Below, one piece after another: positions 25,551 through 33,737 of a stretch of 64,000 nucleotides of DNA (its first letter is position 1; every line of letters begins with the position of its first letter). The notes below the pieces were generated by a model. It had not been told where the DNA came from. It made no database searches and saw only the letters and a list, made by a program, of their open reading frames with translations. The position numbers and the translations under genes are program-made. Origin of the DNA: Methyloligella sp050110875 (GTDB lineage: Bacteria; Pseudomonadota; Alphaproteobacteria; Rhizobiales; Methyloligellaceae); NCBI GenBank assembly GCA_050110875.1, contig CP188828.1, positions 2,542,001 through 2,606,000 of the forward strand, read 5' to 3'.

Positions 25551-26531
25551 ATGCGGGCGGCACAATTCAACGAGTTCGGGGGGATCGGCGCACTCCATGT
25601 CGAGGAGGTCGAGGAGCCGGCCGCGAAAGATGGGGAAGTCGTCATTCGCGTGAGCGCGGTGGGCCTCAATTTTTTCGATACGCTGATCCTGCAGGACAAG
25701 TATCAAATCACGCCGCCGCTGCCTTATTCACCTGGCGCGGAGATTGCCGGGACCATCGACAGCATCGGCCCGGGGGTAAGCGGTCTGGACATCGGGCAGC
25801 GGGTGGTGGCGTTCATCGGGGGCAATGGCTGCAGAGAGAAGGTCGCCACGAAAGCCCGCAACGTGGTGCCGATTCCGGTCGGGGTGAGCGACGAATTCGC
25901 CGCCGGACTCCTCGTGACCTATGGGACGGCGCTGCATGCCTTCAAGAATCGGGCGAAGCTTCAAGCCGGCGAGACGGTGGCGATCCTCGGCGCGGCAGGC
26001 GGCGCCGGCATCGCCGCGATTCATGTGGCCAAGCTGATGGGCGCGCGGGTCATCGCGGTGGCTTCGTCCGGCGACAAGCTGGCCTATTGCCGCGAGCACG
26101 GCGCGGATATGGGGTTGAACTATAAGGAGCGCAGCCTGAAATCCGGCTTGCGGGAGCTCACCGGCCATCATGGGGTTGATGTGCTCTACGACTGTGTCGG
26201 CGGCGACAGTGCCGAGCCGGCATTGCGGTCCATGGCCTGGGAAGGGCGCTATCTCGTGATCGGGTTCGCCGCGGGCGAGATCCCCAAATTGCCGCTCAAT
26301 CTCGTGCTGCTGAAAGGCTGCTCGGTCATCGGCGTATTTTGGACCGCCTTCATCGAGCGTTCGCCGGACGCGCATCGGGAGAATACCTTGCAGACGCTGC
26401 ATTGGGCGGCAGAGGGCAAGATCGCACCCCATATCCAAGCCACGTTTCCGCTGGTCGAGACGGGCAAGGCTCTATCGCTCATCGAACAGCGCAGAGTCTC
26501 GGGCAAGCTGATCATCAAGCCGCAGGAATAG
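25551..26531 (+). CDS. NADPH:quinone oxidoreductase family (zinc-free MDR)
   Basis: 326 residues. The N-terminal catalytic domain carries V-x-A-V-G-L-N-F-F-D-T-L and PYSPGAEIAGTIDSIG. The Rossmann domain has AILGAAGGAGIAAIHVAKLMGA at about 142-163. Zinc ligands of alcohol dehydrogenases are absent, as expected for the quinone oxidoreductase/crotonase-side MDR branch. It probably reduces quinones or enones with NADPH. The start is fixed by the family N-terminus (M-R-A-A-Q-F-N-E-F-G). Confidence 0.9.
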   Translation: MRAAQFNEFGGIGALHVEEVEEPAAKDGEVVIRVSAVGLNFFDTLILQDKYQITPPLPYSPGAEIAGTIDSIGPGVSGLDIGQRVVAFIGGNGCREKVATKARNVVPIPVGVSDEFAAGLLVTYGTALHAFKNRAKLQAGETVAILGAAGGAGIAAIHVAKLMGARVIAVASSGDKLAYCREHGADMGLNYKERSLKSGLRELTGHHGVDVLYDCVGGDSAEPALRSMAWEGRYLVIGFAAGEIPKLPLNLVLLKGCSVIGVFWTAFIERSPDAHRENTLQTLHWAAEGKIAPHIQATFPLVETGKALSLIEQRRVSGKLIIKPQE

Positions 26532-26565
26532 ACGCGCGAGTTCGATGCTGGCGCTGCGCCGGCGC

Positions 26566-26964
26566 TTAGCTTTCGGGAAGCTCGCGCTCCAGGGCGCGGG
26601 CCGCCGCGGCCCGATGGGTCGGGGTGATGTGGGACGAAACCAGGCCCAGCACACCGGTGAGCAGGGCCGCATCGTCGGCAAAGCCAAGGCCCAGGATGAT
26701 ATCGGGCACGAGATCCGACGGCAGGATGAAATAGGCGATCACCGCCAGCAACATGCCGCGCACACGCAAAGGCGTCTCGGTGTCGAGCGCGCAATAATAG
26801 CCGGCGACGAGATCCTCCATGAAGGGGACCCGTCCGGCAAAGCGCTTCACCTTGCTCCAGAAATCGCGGCGCACCTTCTCCTCGCGTTCGGCCACGCGCT
26901 CGGCGGAAATTTCCCGGCCCATGGCCTCCTTGCGCAAGGAAGCGGCGTCGTCAAAGGCTGCCAT
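26566..26964 (-). CDS. YkvA family (DUF1232) small membrane protein
   Basis: 132 residues. A charged N-terminal helix (about 15-45) is followed by the DUF1232 core: F-M-E-D-L-V-A-G-Y-Y-C-A-L-D, T-P-x-R-V-R-G-M-L-L-A-V-I-A-Y-F-I-L-P, and the hallmark SDLVPDIILGLGFADD. Function unknown; the family is linked to membranes and metal homeostasis only loosely. Two tandem ATGs (26967, 26964) follow GGAGGA. The second has the better spacing. Confidence 0.85.
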   Translation of the reverse strand: MAAFDDAASLRKEAMGREISAERVAEREEKVRRDFWSKVKRFAGRVPFMEDLVAGYYCALDTETPLRVRGMLLAVIAYFILPSDLVPDIILGLGFADDAALLTGVLGLVSSHITPTHRAAAARALERELPES

Positions 26965-27116
26965 CATCGTCCTCCACGCCGCCATTTTTGACGGCAGGCT
27001 AAATTTAGGGTTGCAGGAGACCGATCACAAGGTACGACCGGAGGGGGCTCTGCTTAGAGGGGCGCCGCCGAGGGGCGATGTTGCATTGCGCGAGGGGCCG
27101 TGTAATTCAAACCGCC

Positions 27117-27632
27117 ATGGCACGTAACGACCGTCACAAGCTGCTCTTCATCTGCCTCGGCAATATCTGCCGCTCGCCCATGGCGGAAGGCGTCTTCCGC
27201 CGCGTCATAGACGAGGCGGGGGTGGCCGATCTTTTCGAGATCGATTCCGCCGGGCTTGGGGATTGGCATATCGGGCAAGCGCCCGATACCCGCGCGCAAG
27301 CCGCCGCCACGGGGCGGGGCATGGATATTTCCAGCCAATGCGCGCGACAGGTGGCGATCGAAGACTTCCATCGCTTCGATCTCCTGCTGGCCATGGACCG
27401 CAACAACCTGGCGGAGCTGCTTCAGCTCGCACCCGGGGGGACCGAGGACAAGGTTCGGCAGTTTCTCGATTTCGCGCCCCATATGGATGCGATCGATGTG
27501 CCGGATCCCTTCTTCGGCGGGGCGGAAGGCTTCGATCATGCTCTGGATCTCATCGAGGCGGCGAGTGAAGGGCTGTTGAGGTCTCTGCTCGAGACGGATT
27601 CGACGGACGAGGCCGCTGCTCAAAAAGAGTGA
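27117..27632 (+). CDS. Low-molecular-weight protein-tyrosine phosphatase
   Basis: 171 residues. The P-loop CLGNICRS (13-20, C-x5-R-S) is followed by DSAGLGDWHIGQAPD, the D-L-L-L-A-M-D-x-x-N segment and the general-acid DVPDPFFG loop at about 130. It hydrolyses phosphotyrosine, often in control of exopolysaccharide export, or acts on small phosphoesters. No capsule genes adjoin. A GAGGGG stands about 20 bases upstream, so the ribosome site is not decisive; the family N-terminus is. Confidence 0.92.
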   Translation: MARNDRHKLLFICLGNICRSPMAEGVFRRVIDEAGVADLFEIDSAGLGDWHIGQAPDTRAQAAATGRGMDISSQCARQVAIEDFHRFDLLLAMDRNNLAELLQLAPGGTEDKVRQFLDFAPHMDAIDVPDPFFGGAEGFDHALDLIEAASEGLLRSLLETDSTDEAAAQKE

Positions 27633-27693
27633 GACGTTTGGCCAAGTCACACTCCTCGCCTAGAAGCACTTATCCGATCTCGGAAGGTGCCAA

Positions 27694-28254
27694 TCAGCCC
27701 ATGGGGTGATAGGCAGGCTGGTGCTCCAGCGGGTACTCCGCCTCGACCACATAGGGCCCGCCGCCGACCGAGGCGCGCGACGAGAACAGCACGAAGCGGT
27801 CCACGGTGAAGCTTTCCGAGAAGAAACCGCCCTGCTGCTCGAGATAACCGGCCACCGAGATGGGTTTGGTCCCCCGCAAACGCGCGATGGTGACATGGGG
27901 GGTGTAATTTCGAGGTTCGGGCGGCAATCCGGCCAGCCGGGCGGCACGCTCATGGGCGCGCTGCAGATTGAGCAACGCTTCAGAGTGGCGAAGTCCGGCC
28001 CAGATGGCGCGGGGCTTCTTGCCGCCGAAGCTGCCGAGCCCATCGAACTGCAGCTGGAAAGGCTCGATGTCGATACGGCCGAGATTGGCGGCGAAGTCAC
28101 GGGCCGTCCCCCCGTCCACGTCGCCGATGAATCGTAAGGTGATGTGGTAGTTGGCCGGATCGATCCAACGGGCGCCGGTCAGCCCCGTGCAGAGCAAGCT
28201 CATGCGGTGACCGATCGCTTCTGGGATTTCGATGCCGGAAAAGAGTCTCGGCAT
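27694..28254 (-). CDS. thpR: RNA 2',3'-cyclic phosphodiesterase (2H family)
   Basis: 186 residues. The two catalytic H-x-T/S motifs are NYHITLRFIG (about residue 40) and YTPHVTIARL (about 127), about 85 residues apart as in bacterial LigT/ThpR. It opens cyclic phosphates at RNA ends. AGAGG lies upstream of the start. It is convergent with the phosphatase gene. Confidence 0.92.
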   Translation of the reverse strand: MPRLFSGIEIPEAIGHRMSLLCTGLTGARWIDPANYHITLRFIGDVDGGTARDFAANLGRIDIEPFQLQFDGLGSFGGKKPRAIWAGLRHSEALLNLQRAHERAARLAGLPPEPRNYTPHVTIARLRGTKPISVAGYLEQQGGFFSESFTVDRFVLFSSRASVGGGPYVVEAEYPLEHQPAYHPMG

Positions 28255-28555
28255 GGCAGCCTCTTTTCGTCGCAGAATGCGGCATGGCGAGGTGGGGCGG
28301 ATTATGCCACCCAGCCCCATCCTCAGACGAGTCTTGCGGTAGATCAAGCGTTGGGAATGCGTCCAATGCGTCAGAACGCTCCTCGCCCACAGCAAATTTT
28401 CGCGTATCCAGGCTTAATTTAGCGCCAGCCGTTAAGGACTTTTTCTAATCGGAAGTGCGAATGTCGGTTATTGGCGTACCAACCTTCTATGAAAATTTTC
28501 GAGAAAGGCGGGCCTTCCGATCAGGCATGGCATCGGGCCCGAATGGTGCTTCCAA
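28255..28555. other. Divergent intergenic region, 301 bases
   Basis: It separates thpR from the aat-flippase pair. The half next to aat is AT-rich (28400-28500) and probably carries its promoter. No repeat, RNA or small gene was found. Confidence 0.4.
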
Positions 28556-29500
28556 ATGATGGATGCTGATCGTAGCGCGCTAGAGACTTACGCCGACCTT
28601 CCCGTACGGCCGCATCGTGCAATCCGGTTTCGCGAAAGTTGGCCGGATCGGTTGCGCCGCTGGGGGCTCGGTCTGGCCTATGCCGTGAAACCGCAGCGGA
28701 TCGGTCTTCTGCCGCGGATCGCGATGATGAGCATACGTCAGCTTTTCGTGTCCGACTCCGACTGGAACAAGCTGCCCGCTCATCCCCACTACTACAGCTG
28801 GCGGGGCCTGGTCGGGATCAGCGACGATCTCTCGGTCGATGCGCTGATGACCAACTATAAGCGCGGCTTCTTCCCGTTCTGTCACATGGGACCGATGAAG
28901 TGGTGGTGCCCCGAGGTGCGGGCGGTGATCGATCCGGCGGATACCCATGTGAGCAAGAATCTGCGGCGGCTGCTGCGGCAGGGGAAGTTCCACGTGACCA
29001 TGGACCGGAATTTCACCGAGGTGATCGAGGCGTGTGCCGCGCCGCGGGACGGCAAGGTGCCGCTGACCTGGATCACGCCGCAGATCATGCAGGCCTATAC
29101 GGATGCCTATTATGCTGGCCATGCCCATTCGGTCGAAGTCTGGGACGAGGACGGGAATCTCGTCGGCGGGCTTTACGGGCTCGCGGTCGGAAAGGTCTTT
29201 TTCGGCGAATCCCAGTTCTCGCGCGTCAATCACGCGTCGAAAGTCGCGCTGGTCGCGTTGCATCGTCATCTGGCGCAGTGGGGTTTCCGCCTGCGGGATG
29301 CCAAATGGATGACACCGCATCTGAAGAGCTTCGGCTTCCATGCGATGCCGCGGGAAGAATTTCTCGAGGTGCTGCGCGTTGAGGCGAACCGGCCGAGCGT
29401 TCCCGGCAAGTGGCAGGCGGAGCCGGCTCTGATGGCCGACGAGCCGAAAAAGGACGCACCGAACCAGATGCAGAAACGATCCGCCGAGACGGCTGCATGA
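28556..29500 (+). CDS. aat: Leucyl/phenylalanyl-tRNA-protein transferase family protein (extended)
   Basis: 314 residues, about 80 more than E. coli Aat. The family core spans about 85-285: G-I-S-D-D-L-S-V-D-A-L-M-T-N-Y-K-R-G-F-F-P-F, MKWWCPEVRAVIDP, W-I-T-P-Q-I-M-Q-A-Y, HAHSVEVWDEDGNLVGGLYG, GESQFSRVNHASKVAL. These match the GNAT-like fold that moves Leu/Phe from tRNA to N-terminal Arg/Lys. The N-terminal 80 and C-terminal 35 residues are extra. Its stop overlaps the next gene's start (ATGA), coupling it to a flippase, so an acceptor other than N-degron proteins is conceivable. No clear ribosome site. Confidence 0.83.
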   Translation: MMDADRSALETYADLPVRPHRAIRFRESWPDRLRRWGLGLAYAVKPQRIGLLPRIAMMSIRQLFVSDSDWNKLPAHPHYYSWRGLVGISDDLSVDALMTNYKRGFFPFCHMGPMKWWCPEVRAVIDPADTHVSKNLRRLLRQGKFHVTMDRNFTEVIEACAAPRDGKVPLTWITPQIMQAYTDAYYAGHAHSVEVWDEDGNLVGGLYGLAVGKVFFGESQFSRVNHASKVALVALHRHLAQWGFRLRDAKWMTPHLKSFGFHAMPREEFLEVLRVEANRPSVPGKWQAEPALMADEPKKDAPNQMQKRSAETAA

Positions 29501-30867
29501 CATTTCAGGGTCTCGCCTCGACCGGACCGTTGTCACGCGCGGCCGCGCTGCTCGGCAAGGCGAGGTCCCTGATCACCGTTTCCTCCATGGTCTCGGTCGC
29601 CCGCATCGCCGGCGCGGCGGCCGGCTTCGTCACCCAGGTGCTGCTCGCGCGCTATCTGCAGGCGAGCGCGCTGGGCGTGTTCTATTCCGTGGTCAGCCTG
29701 GTCGCCGTCGCGGGGCTCGTGGCCGCTTACGGCTATCCGGCCATCGCGCCGCGCTTCATCTCCCGCTACCGGGAAAAGAGGCGGCCGGATCTGGTGCTCG
29801 CCTTCATCACCCGCGCCAGGCGCGAGGCCACCCTTTACGTGCTGATCGGCGCTGCCGGCATCGTGGCTTTCGCGCTGCTTTGGCCGGGGCTCGATCATGT
29901 CACGCGGATGGCCTTGATCGCGGCGGCTTTCGCCCTTCCGGCCAGTGCTTCGCTACGGGTGAACGGGTCTTTCGCGGGCTCGTTGCGCCGTTTCCTGCTC
30001 GCTTATCTGCCGGATACCTGCATCCGTCCGTTTCTGCTGTTCTTCGGCGTGCTTGCCTTTATCGGGCTCGGCATCCAGTTCGACGCGGCGGACGTGACCT
30101 GGCTGGTCGCCGGCATTACGAGCCTTGTCGCCTTCACCCAGTTCGCGCTGGTGCAGCGTGACGTCCCGAAGCTGCCGGCCAAGCCGGCACCGCCGCGCCT
30201 GCTGCGGATCTGGCGGCGGGAAGCACTGCCGCTCATCGTCGTGGTGATGTTCATCGAGTTCTTCGCCGATGTGGACATCCTGATGCTCACGCCTTTCATC
30301 AGCCAGGCGGAAATCGGCATCTTCGGCGTCTGCCTCAAGATTGCAGTGCTGGTCGGCTTCGCGGTGCAGGTGGCGCAATATATCGTCCAGCCCGACTTGG
30401 CGGATGCCCATGCGCGGAAAAGCTACGCGCCGATCCAGAAGGCGATGCTGAAGGCGCTCGGCTTTCCTCTGGCGGCGACGCTTGGCGCCATGGCGCTCTT
30501 CGCGCTTTGGGGCAATGCGCTGCTCTCTCTGTTCGGGCCGGAGTTTGCCGGCGCGAAGGTGCCTCTGCTGATCCTGATCGTCAGTCAGCTCGTGCGGGCC
30601 CTGTTCGGCCCCAATGTCGCCCTGCTCACGGTGCTCGGGGCGCAGACCCAAAACGCGGTCCTGGCGACGTGCTCCATCGCCGTGCTGGGGCTTGGCAATA
30701 TTCTCCTGGCACCCGTCTATGGCGCAACAGGCGCGGCGATCTCCGTGGTGATCGCAATGACATTCTGGATGGTGGGGACCTCGGTCCTGCTCTACCGCCT
30801 AAGCGGCCTGCGGACGGATGCTCTGTTCCTGCTGACCGGTGGGGCCCGCAAGGCCGAAGAAAACTAA
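29497..30867 (+). CDS. Polysaccharide-type flippase (MATE/MVF superfamily)
   Basis: 456 residues with 12-14 predicted membrane helices. After a short hydrophilic start come S-M-V-S-V-A-R-I-A-G-A-A-A-G-F-V-T-Q-V-L-L-A-R-Y, G-V-F-Y-S-V-V-S-L-V and the R-F-I-S-R-Y loop characteristic of Wzx/RfbX-like lipid-linked oligosaccharide flippases. The substrate is unknown. The ATG overlaps the aat stop by four bases. No glycosyltransferase is adjacent, which is unusual for a Wzx. Confidence 0.85.
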   Translation: MTFQGLASTGPLSRAAALLGKARSLITVSSMVSVARIAGAAAGFVTQVLLARYLQASALGVFYSVVSLVAVAGLVAAYGYPAIAPRFISRYREKRRPDLVLAFITRARREATLYVLIGAAGIVAFALLWPGLDHVTRMALIAAAFALPASASLRVNGSFAGSLRRFLLAYLPDTCIRPFLLFFGVLAFIGLGIQFDAADVTWLVAGITSLVAFTQFALVQRDVPKLPAKPAPPRLLRIWRREALPLIVVVMFIEFFADVDILMLTPFISQAEIGIFGVCLKIAVLVGFAVQVAQYIVQPDLADAHARKSYAPIQKAMLKALGFPLAATLGAMALFALWGNALLSLFGPEFAGAKVPLLILIVSQLVRALFGPNVALLTVLGAQTQNAVLATCSIAVLGLGNILLAPVYGATGAAISVVIAMTFWMVGTSVLLYRLSGLRTDALFLLTGGARKAEEN

Positions 30868-31014
30868 GCTCGCGCTCGTCGTTCCGTTCCGAAGCTGCGC
30901 GCCGTCCTCGACGGTCTCGCCCTCGAAGAATGCCCCGAACATCAGCCAGAGCAAAAACGCGGCGATTGTCGCGATGGCGATCAGCGCGCCGATCTTTCCG
31001 AAATGCAAGGGCAT
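30799..31014 (-). CDS. Small single-span membrane protein (hypothetical)
   Basis: 71 residues: a membrane helix at about 7-28 (IGALIAIATIAAFLLWLMF), then an acidic-polar tail. The ATG has GAGGAAA six bases upstream, which argues for translation. Its 3' part overlaps the 3' end of the flippase gene antisense by 69 bases, so the C-terminal residues may be an artefact of the other strand's coding. No family recognised. Confidence 0.45.
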   Translation of the reverse strand: MPLHFGKIGALIAIATIAAFLLWLMFGAFFEGETVEDGAQLRNGTTSASLVFFGLAGPTGQQEQSIRPQAA

Positions 31015-31148
31015 TAGACTTTCCTCCCCCAAGCGTCGATTTTTGTGACGGAGAGGATACACAAGTCGCTTTGCATGACCAGCTTTGACAGGACCGGTTT
31101 GCGGAGGCTTGATGCGATTTCAGCGGCTTGGCGAAGGGTAGGCGAATC

Positions 31149-31898
31149 ATGAGGCATCGGTGGAAGGAGCTGCGGGAAGCGCTGCACCGGATCTACGACA
31201 AATCGCCGGGGATCGAGGCCGTCCCGCTCTTGCTGGTCGCAATCATCGCCGCCGGGGTCTGGGTCTTCATCGAGATCGCCGACGAGGTGATCGAAGGCGA
31301 AAGCCGTGCCGTCGACGCATGGCTGATGCTCTCGCTCCGCAATCCCGCCGATGCGGCCGATCCTCTCGGCCCCGCATGGCTGGCCGAGACGGCGCGGGAC
31401 GTGACGGCGTTCGGCTCGACCTTCGCGCTGATCTTCATATCCTCGATGGTCTTTTTCTGGCTGCTGATGACCAAGCGGCCGCACGCCGCCATCGTGCTGG
31501 CGGTTGCGCTGATCGGCGGCACGATTTTGAACAACGGTCTGAAATATCTGTTCGACCGGCCGCGGCCGGATCTGGTGGCCCATGGCACCGAGGTCTTTAC
31601 CCTCAGCTTCCCGAGCAGCCACGCCATGCTGTCCGCCACGGTCTATCTCACCCTCGGCGTGATGGTGATGCGCTTCAGCCCGGAACTTCGGTTGAAGATC
31701 TATGCGCTGAGCGTTGCGCTTCTGCTCGCCGTGCTGGTGGGGGTGAGCCGGGTCTATCTCGGCGTCCATTGGCCGACGGACGTGATCGCCGGCTGGGCGG
31801 TGGGGGCCGCCTGGGCTTCCGCGTGCTGGCTCGTCGTGCTGTGGCTGCAGCGGCGGGGCGAGGTGGAGAAGGCGTCAAGCGCCGGAAACGCGATCTAA
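31149..31898 (+). CDS. PAP2-superfamily membrane phosphatase
   Basis: 249 residues, five to six membrane segments. The three acid-phosphatase motifs are complete: KYLFDRPRP (about 140), PSSHA (about 160) and SRVYLGVHWPTDV (about 200). It probably dephosphorylates undecaprenyl pyrophosphate, phosphatidate or PGP in the membrane. The TTG at 31128 is an alternative start. The 3' end overlaps the convergent nsrR stop by four bases. Confidence 0.9.
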   Translation: MRHRWKELREALHRIYDKSPGIEAVPLLLVAIIAAGVWVFIEIADEVIEGESRAVDAWLMLSLRNPADAADPLGPAWLAETARDVTAFGSTFALIFISSMVFFWLLMTKRPHAAIVLAVALIGGTILNNGLKYLFDRPRPDLVAHGTEVFTLSFPSSHAMLSATVYLTLGVMVMRFSPELRLKIYALSVALLLAVLVGVSRVYLGVHWPTDVIAGWAVGAAWASACWLVVLWLQRRGEVEKASSAGNAI

Positions 31899-32335
31899 GA
31901 GGGGCGTGCCTCGTTCAGGGCCTTGAAGATGGCGCGGTTGCCCGCGGCATCGGCCAGGGTGTGCTGGTTGAGATTTTCAAGAAAGGAACGCGTCGCCTCG
32001 TGCAGATAGCGTTTCAGCCTGCACGCATCGACGATCAGGCAGCTATTGGTGTCGCGGTCGAAGCATTCGACGATATGCATATGCGGCTCCAACGCCTCGA
32101 TGAGATCGCCGAGGCGCACCTCCTTCGGATCGCAGGCGAGCCGGATGCCGCCGCCCTTTCCCTTGCTGGTCGCGATGTAGCCGAGCTGGGCGAGGCGATG
32201 GACCACCTTCACGAGGTGATTGCGCGAGATGCCGTAGCGCTGGGCGATCTCGCCCACGCTGCAGAGCTGGTCGGGCCGGCTGGCCAGATACATCAGGCTG
32301 CGAAGCCCGTAATCGGTGAACATGGTGAGCTGCAT
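31895..32335 (-). CDS. nsrR: Nitric-oxide-sensing Rrf2-family repressor NsrR
   Basis: 146 residues. An N-terminal winged HTH (MFTDYGLRSLMYLA; SVGEIAQRYGISRNHLVKVV) precedes three cysteines, Cys91, Cys99 and Cys105. With Asp8 this is the ligand set known for [4Fe-4S] NsrR of the Bacillus/Streptomyces type (C-x7-C-x5-C). NO destroys the cluster and relieves repression. It is divergent from hmp, and a 23-bp match to the NsrR consensus lies between them, so it very likely controls hmp and perhaps itself. Confidence 0.93.
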   Translation of the reverse strand: MQLTMFTDYGLRSLMYLASRPDQLCSVGEIAQRYGISRNHLVKVVHRLAQLGYIATSKGKGGGIRLACDPKEVRLGDLIEALEPHMHIVECFDRDTNSCLIVDACRLKRYLHEATRSFLENLNQHTLADAAGNRAIFKALNEARPS

Positions 32336-32375
32336 GGTGCGGCCTTATAGCCCATTTTGCGCCTGCGTCGATCAT

Positions 32376-32398
32376 AATATGTATTCGAAATACATATT
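32376..32398. promoter_or_regulatory. NsrR operator between nsrR and hmp
   Basis: A 23-base near-perfect dyad fits the published NsrR consensus AAGATGYATTTNAAATRCATCTT at 18 of the 22 specified positions. The symmetry extends one base each side (32375-32399). It sits 14 bases before the hmp ATG, against the AAGGAGGG ribosome site, and would overlap the hmp promoter -10 region. Confidence 0.92.
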
Positions 32399-32412
32399 AA
32401 AGGAGGGACGCC

Positions 32413-33660
32413 ATGCTGAGCGCCGAAACCATCGCCATCGTCAAATCCACCGTTCCGGTTCTGGAGGCTCATGGGGAAACCCTGACGCGGCATTTCTACA
32501 AGCGGATGTTCTCGCACAATCCGGAGGTGAAGCCGTTCTTCAATCAGGCGCATCAGCGGGCCGGATTGCAGCAGCAGGCCTTGGCCGGCGCGATCTGCGC
32601 CTATGCGGCGAATATCGACAATCTCGGCGCCTTGGGCCCGGCCGTTGAGCTGATCGCCCAGAAGCATGTCTCGCTGCAGATCAAGCCGGAGCAGTATCCG
32701 ATCGTGGGCGAGAATCTGCTCGCCTCCATCAAGGAGGTGCTCGGCGACGGCGCGACCGACGAGGTGATCAATGCCTGGGCCGAGGCCTATGGCCTGCTCG
32801 CCGACGTGCTGATCGGACGCGAGGCGGAAATCTATGATGGGATCGCGTCGGAGCCCGGCGGCTGGACCGATTTCAAGCCGTTCCGCATTACGCGTAAAGA
32901 AGAAGAGAGCGACGTCATCACCTCCTTCTATCTGGAGCCGGTGGACGGAAAAGCGCTGCCGGTGTTCAAGCCTGGGCAATACATCACCCTTCGCGTGCCG
33001 ACGCCGGAGGGCAGCACGACCATGCGGAACTACAGCCTGTCCGACCGGCCGGGGAAGCGCTGGTTCCGGATCAGCGTGAAGCGGGAGGATCCCAAGGGCC
33101 CGGACGCGCCGGAAGGCTATGTCTCGACTCTGCTGCACCGTGAGATCGAGGTGGGCGACGAGATCGAGGTCGCGGCGCCTTGCGGCGAATTCTATCTCCA
33201 CCCCGACCTGGACGCGGATCGGCCCTTGGTCCTGCTGGCGGGGGGCGTCGGCATCACGCCGCTGTTCAGCATTCTCGCGGATGCGCTGCAGACCACGCCC
33301 GACCGGGAGATCCTCTTGGTGCATGGCACCCTCAACGAGGACCTGCAGGCCTTCAAGCCGGTCATCGAGCAACTGGCCGAGAAGCATCCGAATTTCCGGC
33401 GCCACTACTGCTACACCGAGCCGGCGAAGGATGACCGGACACGGGCGGCGCATGCATCCACCGGGCTGGTCGACGAGGCCGTGCTGAACCGGCTGCTTCC
33501 GGCGGGCAATGCCGAATATTATTTCTGCGGACCGCGCCCCTTCATGGTGTCGGTCTACGGGCAGCTTCGGACGCGTGGCGTTCCGGCGGAGAATCTCCAT
33601 TTCGAGTTCTTCGGTCCGCGCGGCGCGCTGGAGGAGGAAGCAGTCGCCAAGGCGGCCTAG
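32413..33660 (+). CDS. hmp: Flavohemoprotein nitric oxide dioxygenase
   Basis: 415 residues. The globin domain has Tyr29, Gln53 and the proximal His85 at the E. coli Hmp numbers. The FAD domain carries R-N-Y-S-L-S-D (about 205), and the NAD domain GGVGITP and YYFCGPRPFM. It converts NO and O2 to nitrate using NAD(P)H. AAGGAGGG precedes the ATG, and an NsrR operator overlaps the upstream region. A long hairpin follows the gene. Confidence 0.97.
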   Translation: MLSAETIAIVKSTVPVLEAHGETLTRHFYKRMFSHNPEVKPFFNQAHQRAGLQQQALAGAICAYAANIDNLGALGPAVELIAQKHVSLQIKPEQYPIVGENLLASIKEVLGDGATDEVINAWAEAYGLLADVLIGREAEIYDGIASEPGGWTDFKPFRITRKEEESDVITSFYLEPVDGKALPVFKPGQYITLRVPTPEGSTTMRNYSLSDRPGKRWFRISVKREDPKGPDAPEGYVSTLLHREIEVGDEIEVAAPCGEFYLHPDLDADRPLVLLAGGVGITPLFSILADALQTTPDREILLVHGTLNEDLQAFKPVIEQLAEKHPNFRRHYCYTEPAKDDRTRAAHASTGLVDEAVLNRLLPAGNAEYYFCGPRPFMVSVYGQLRTRGVPAENLHFEFFGPRGALEEEAVAKAA

Positions 33661-33701
33661 GCCGAGTGTAGCAAGCATCAACCAGCCGGCCGAATTCAGC
33701 G

Positions 33702-33737
33702 AGGCGGAGGCGGGTCTCTGTCAGACCCGCTCCGCCT
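33702..33737. terminator. Long bidirectional hairpin overlapping the SDR stop codon
   Basis: AGGCGGAGGCGGGTCT (33702-33717) pairs with AGACCCGCTCCGCCT (33723-33737): 15 pairs with a one-base bulge. It ends hmp on one strand, while on the other it includes the last codons and the stop of the SDR gene. No T-run follows on either strand. Confidence 0.6.
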
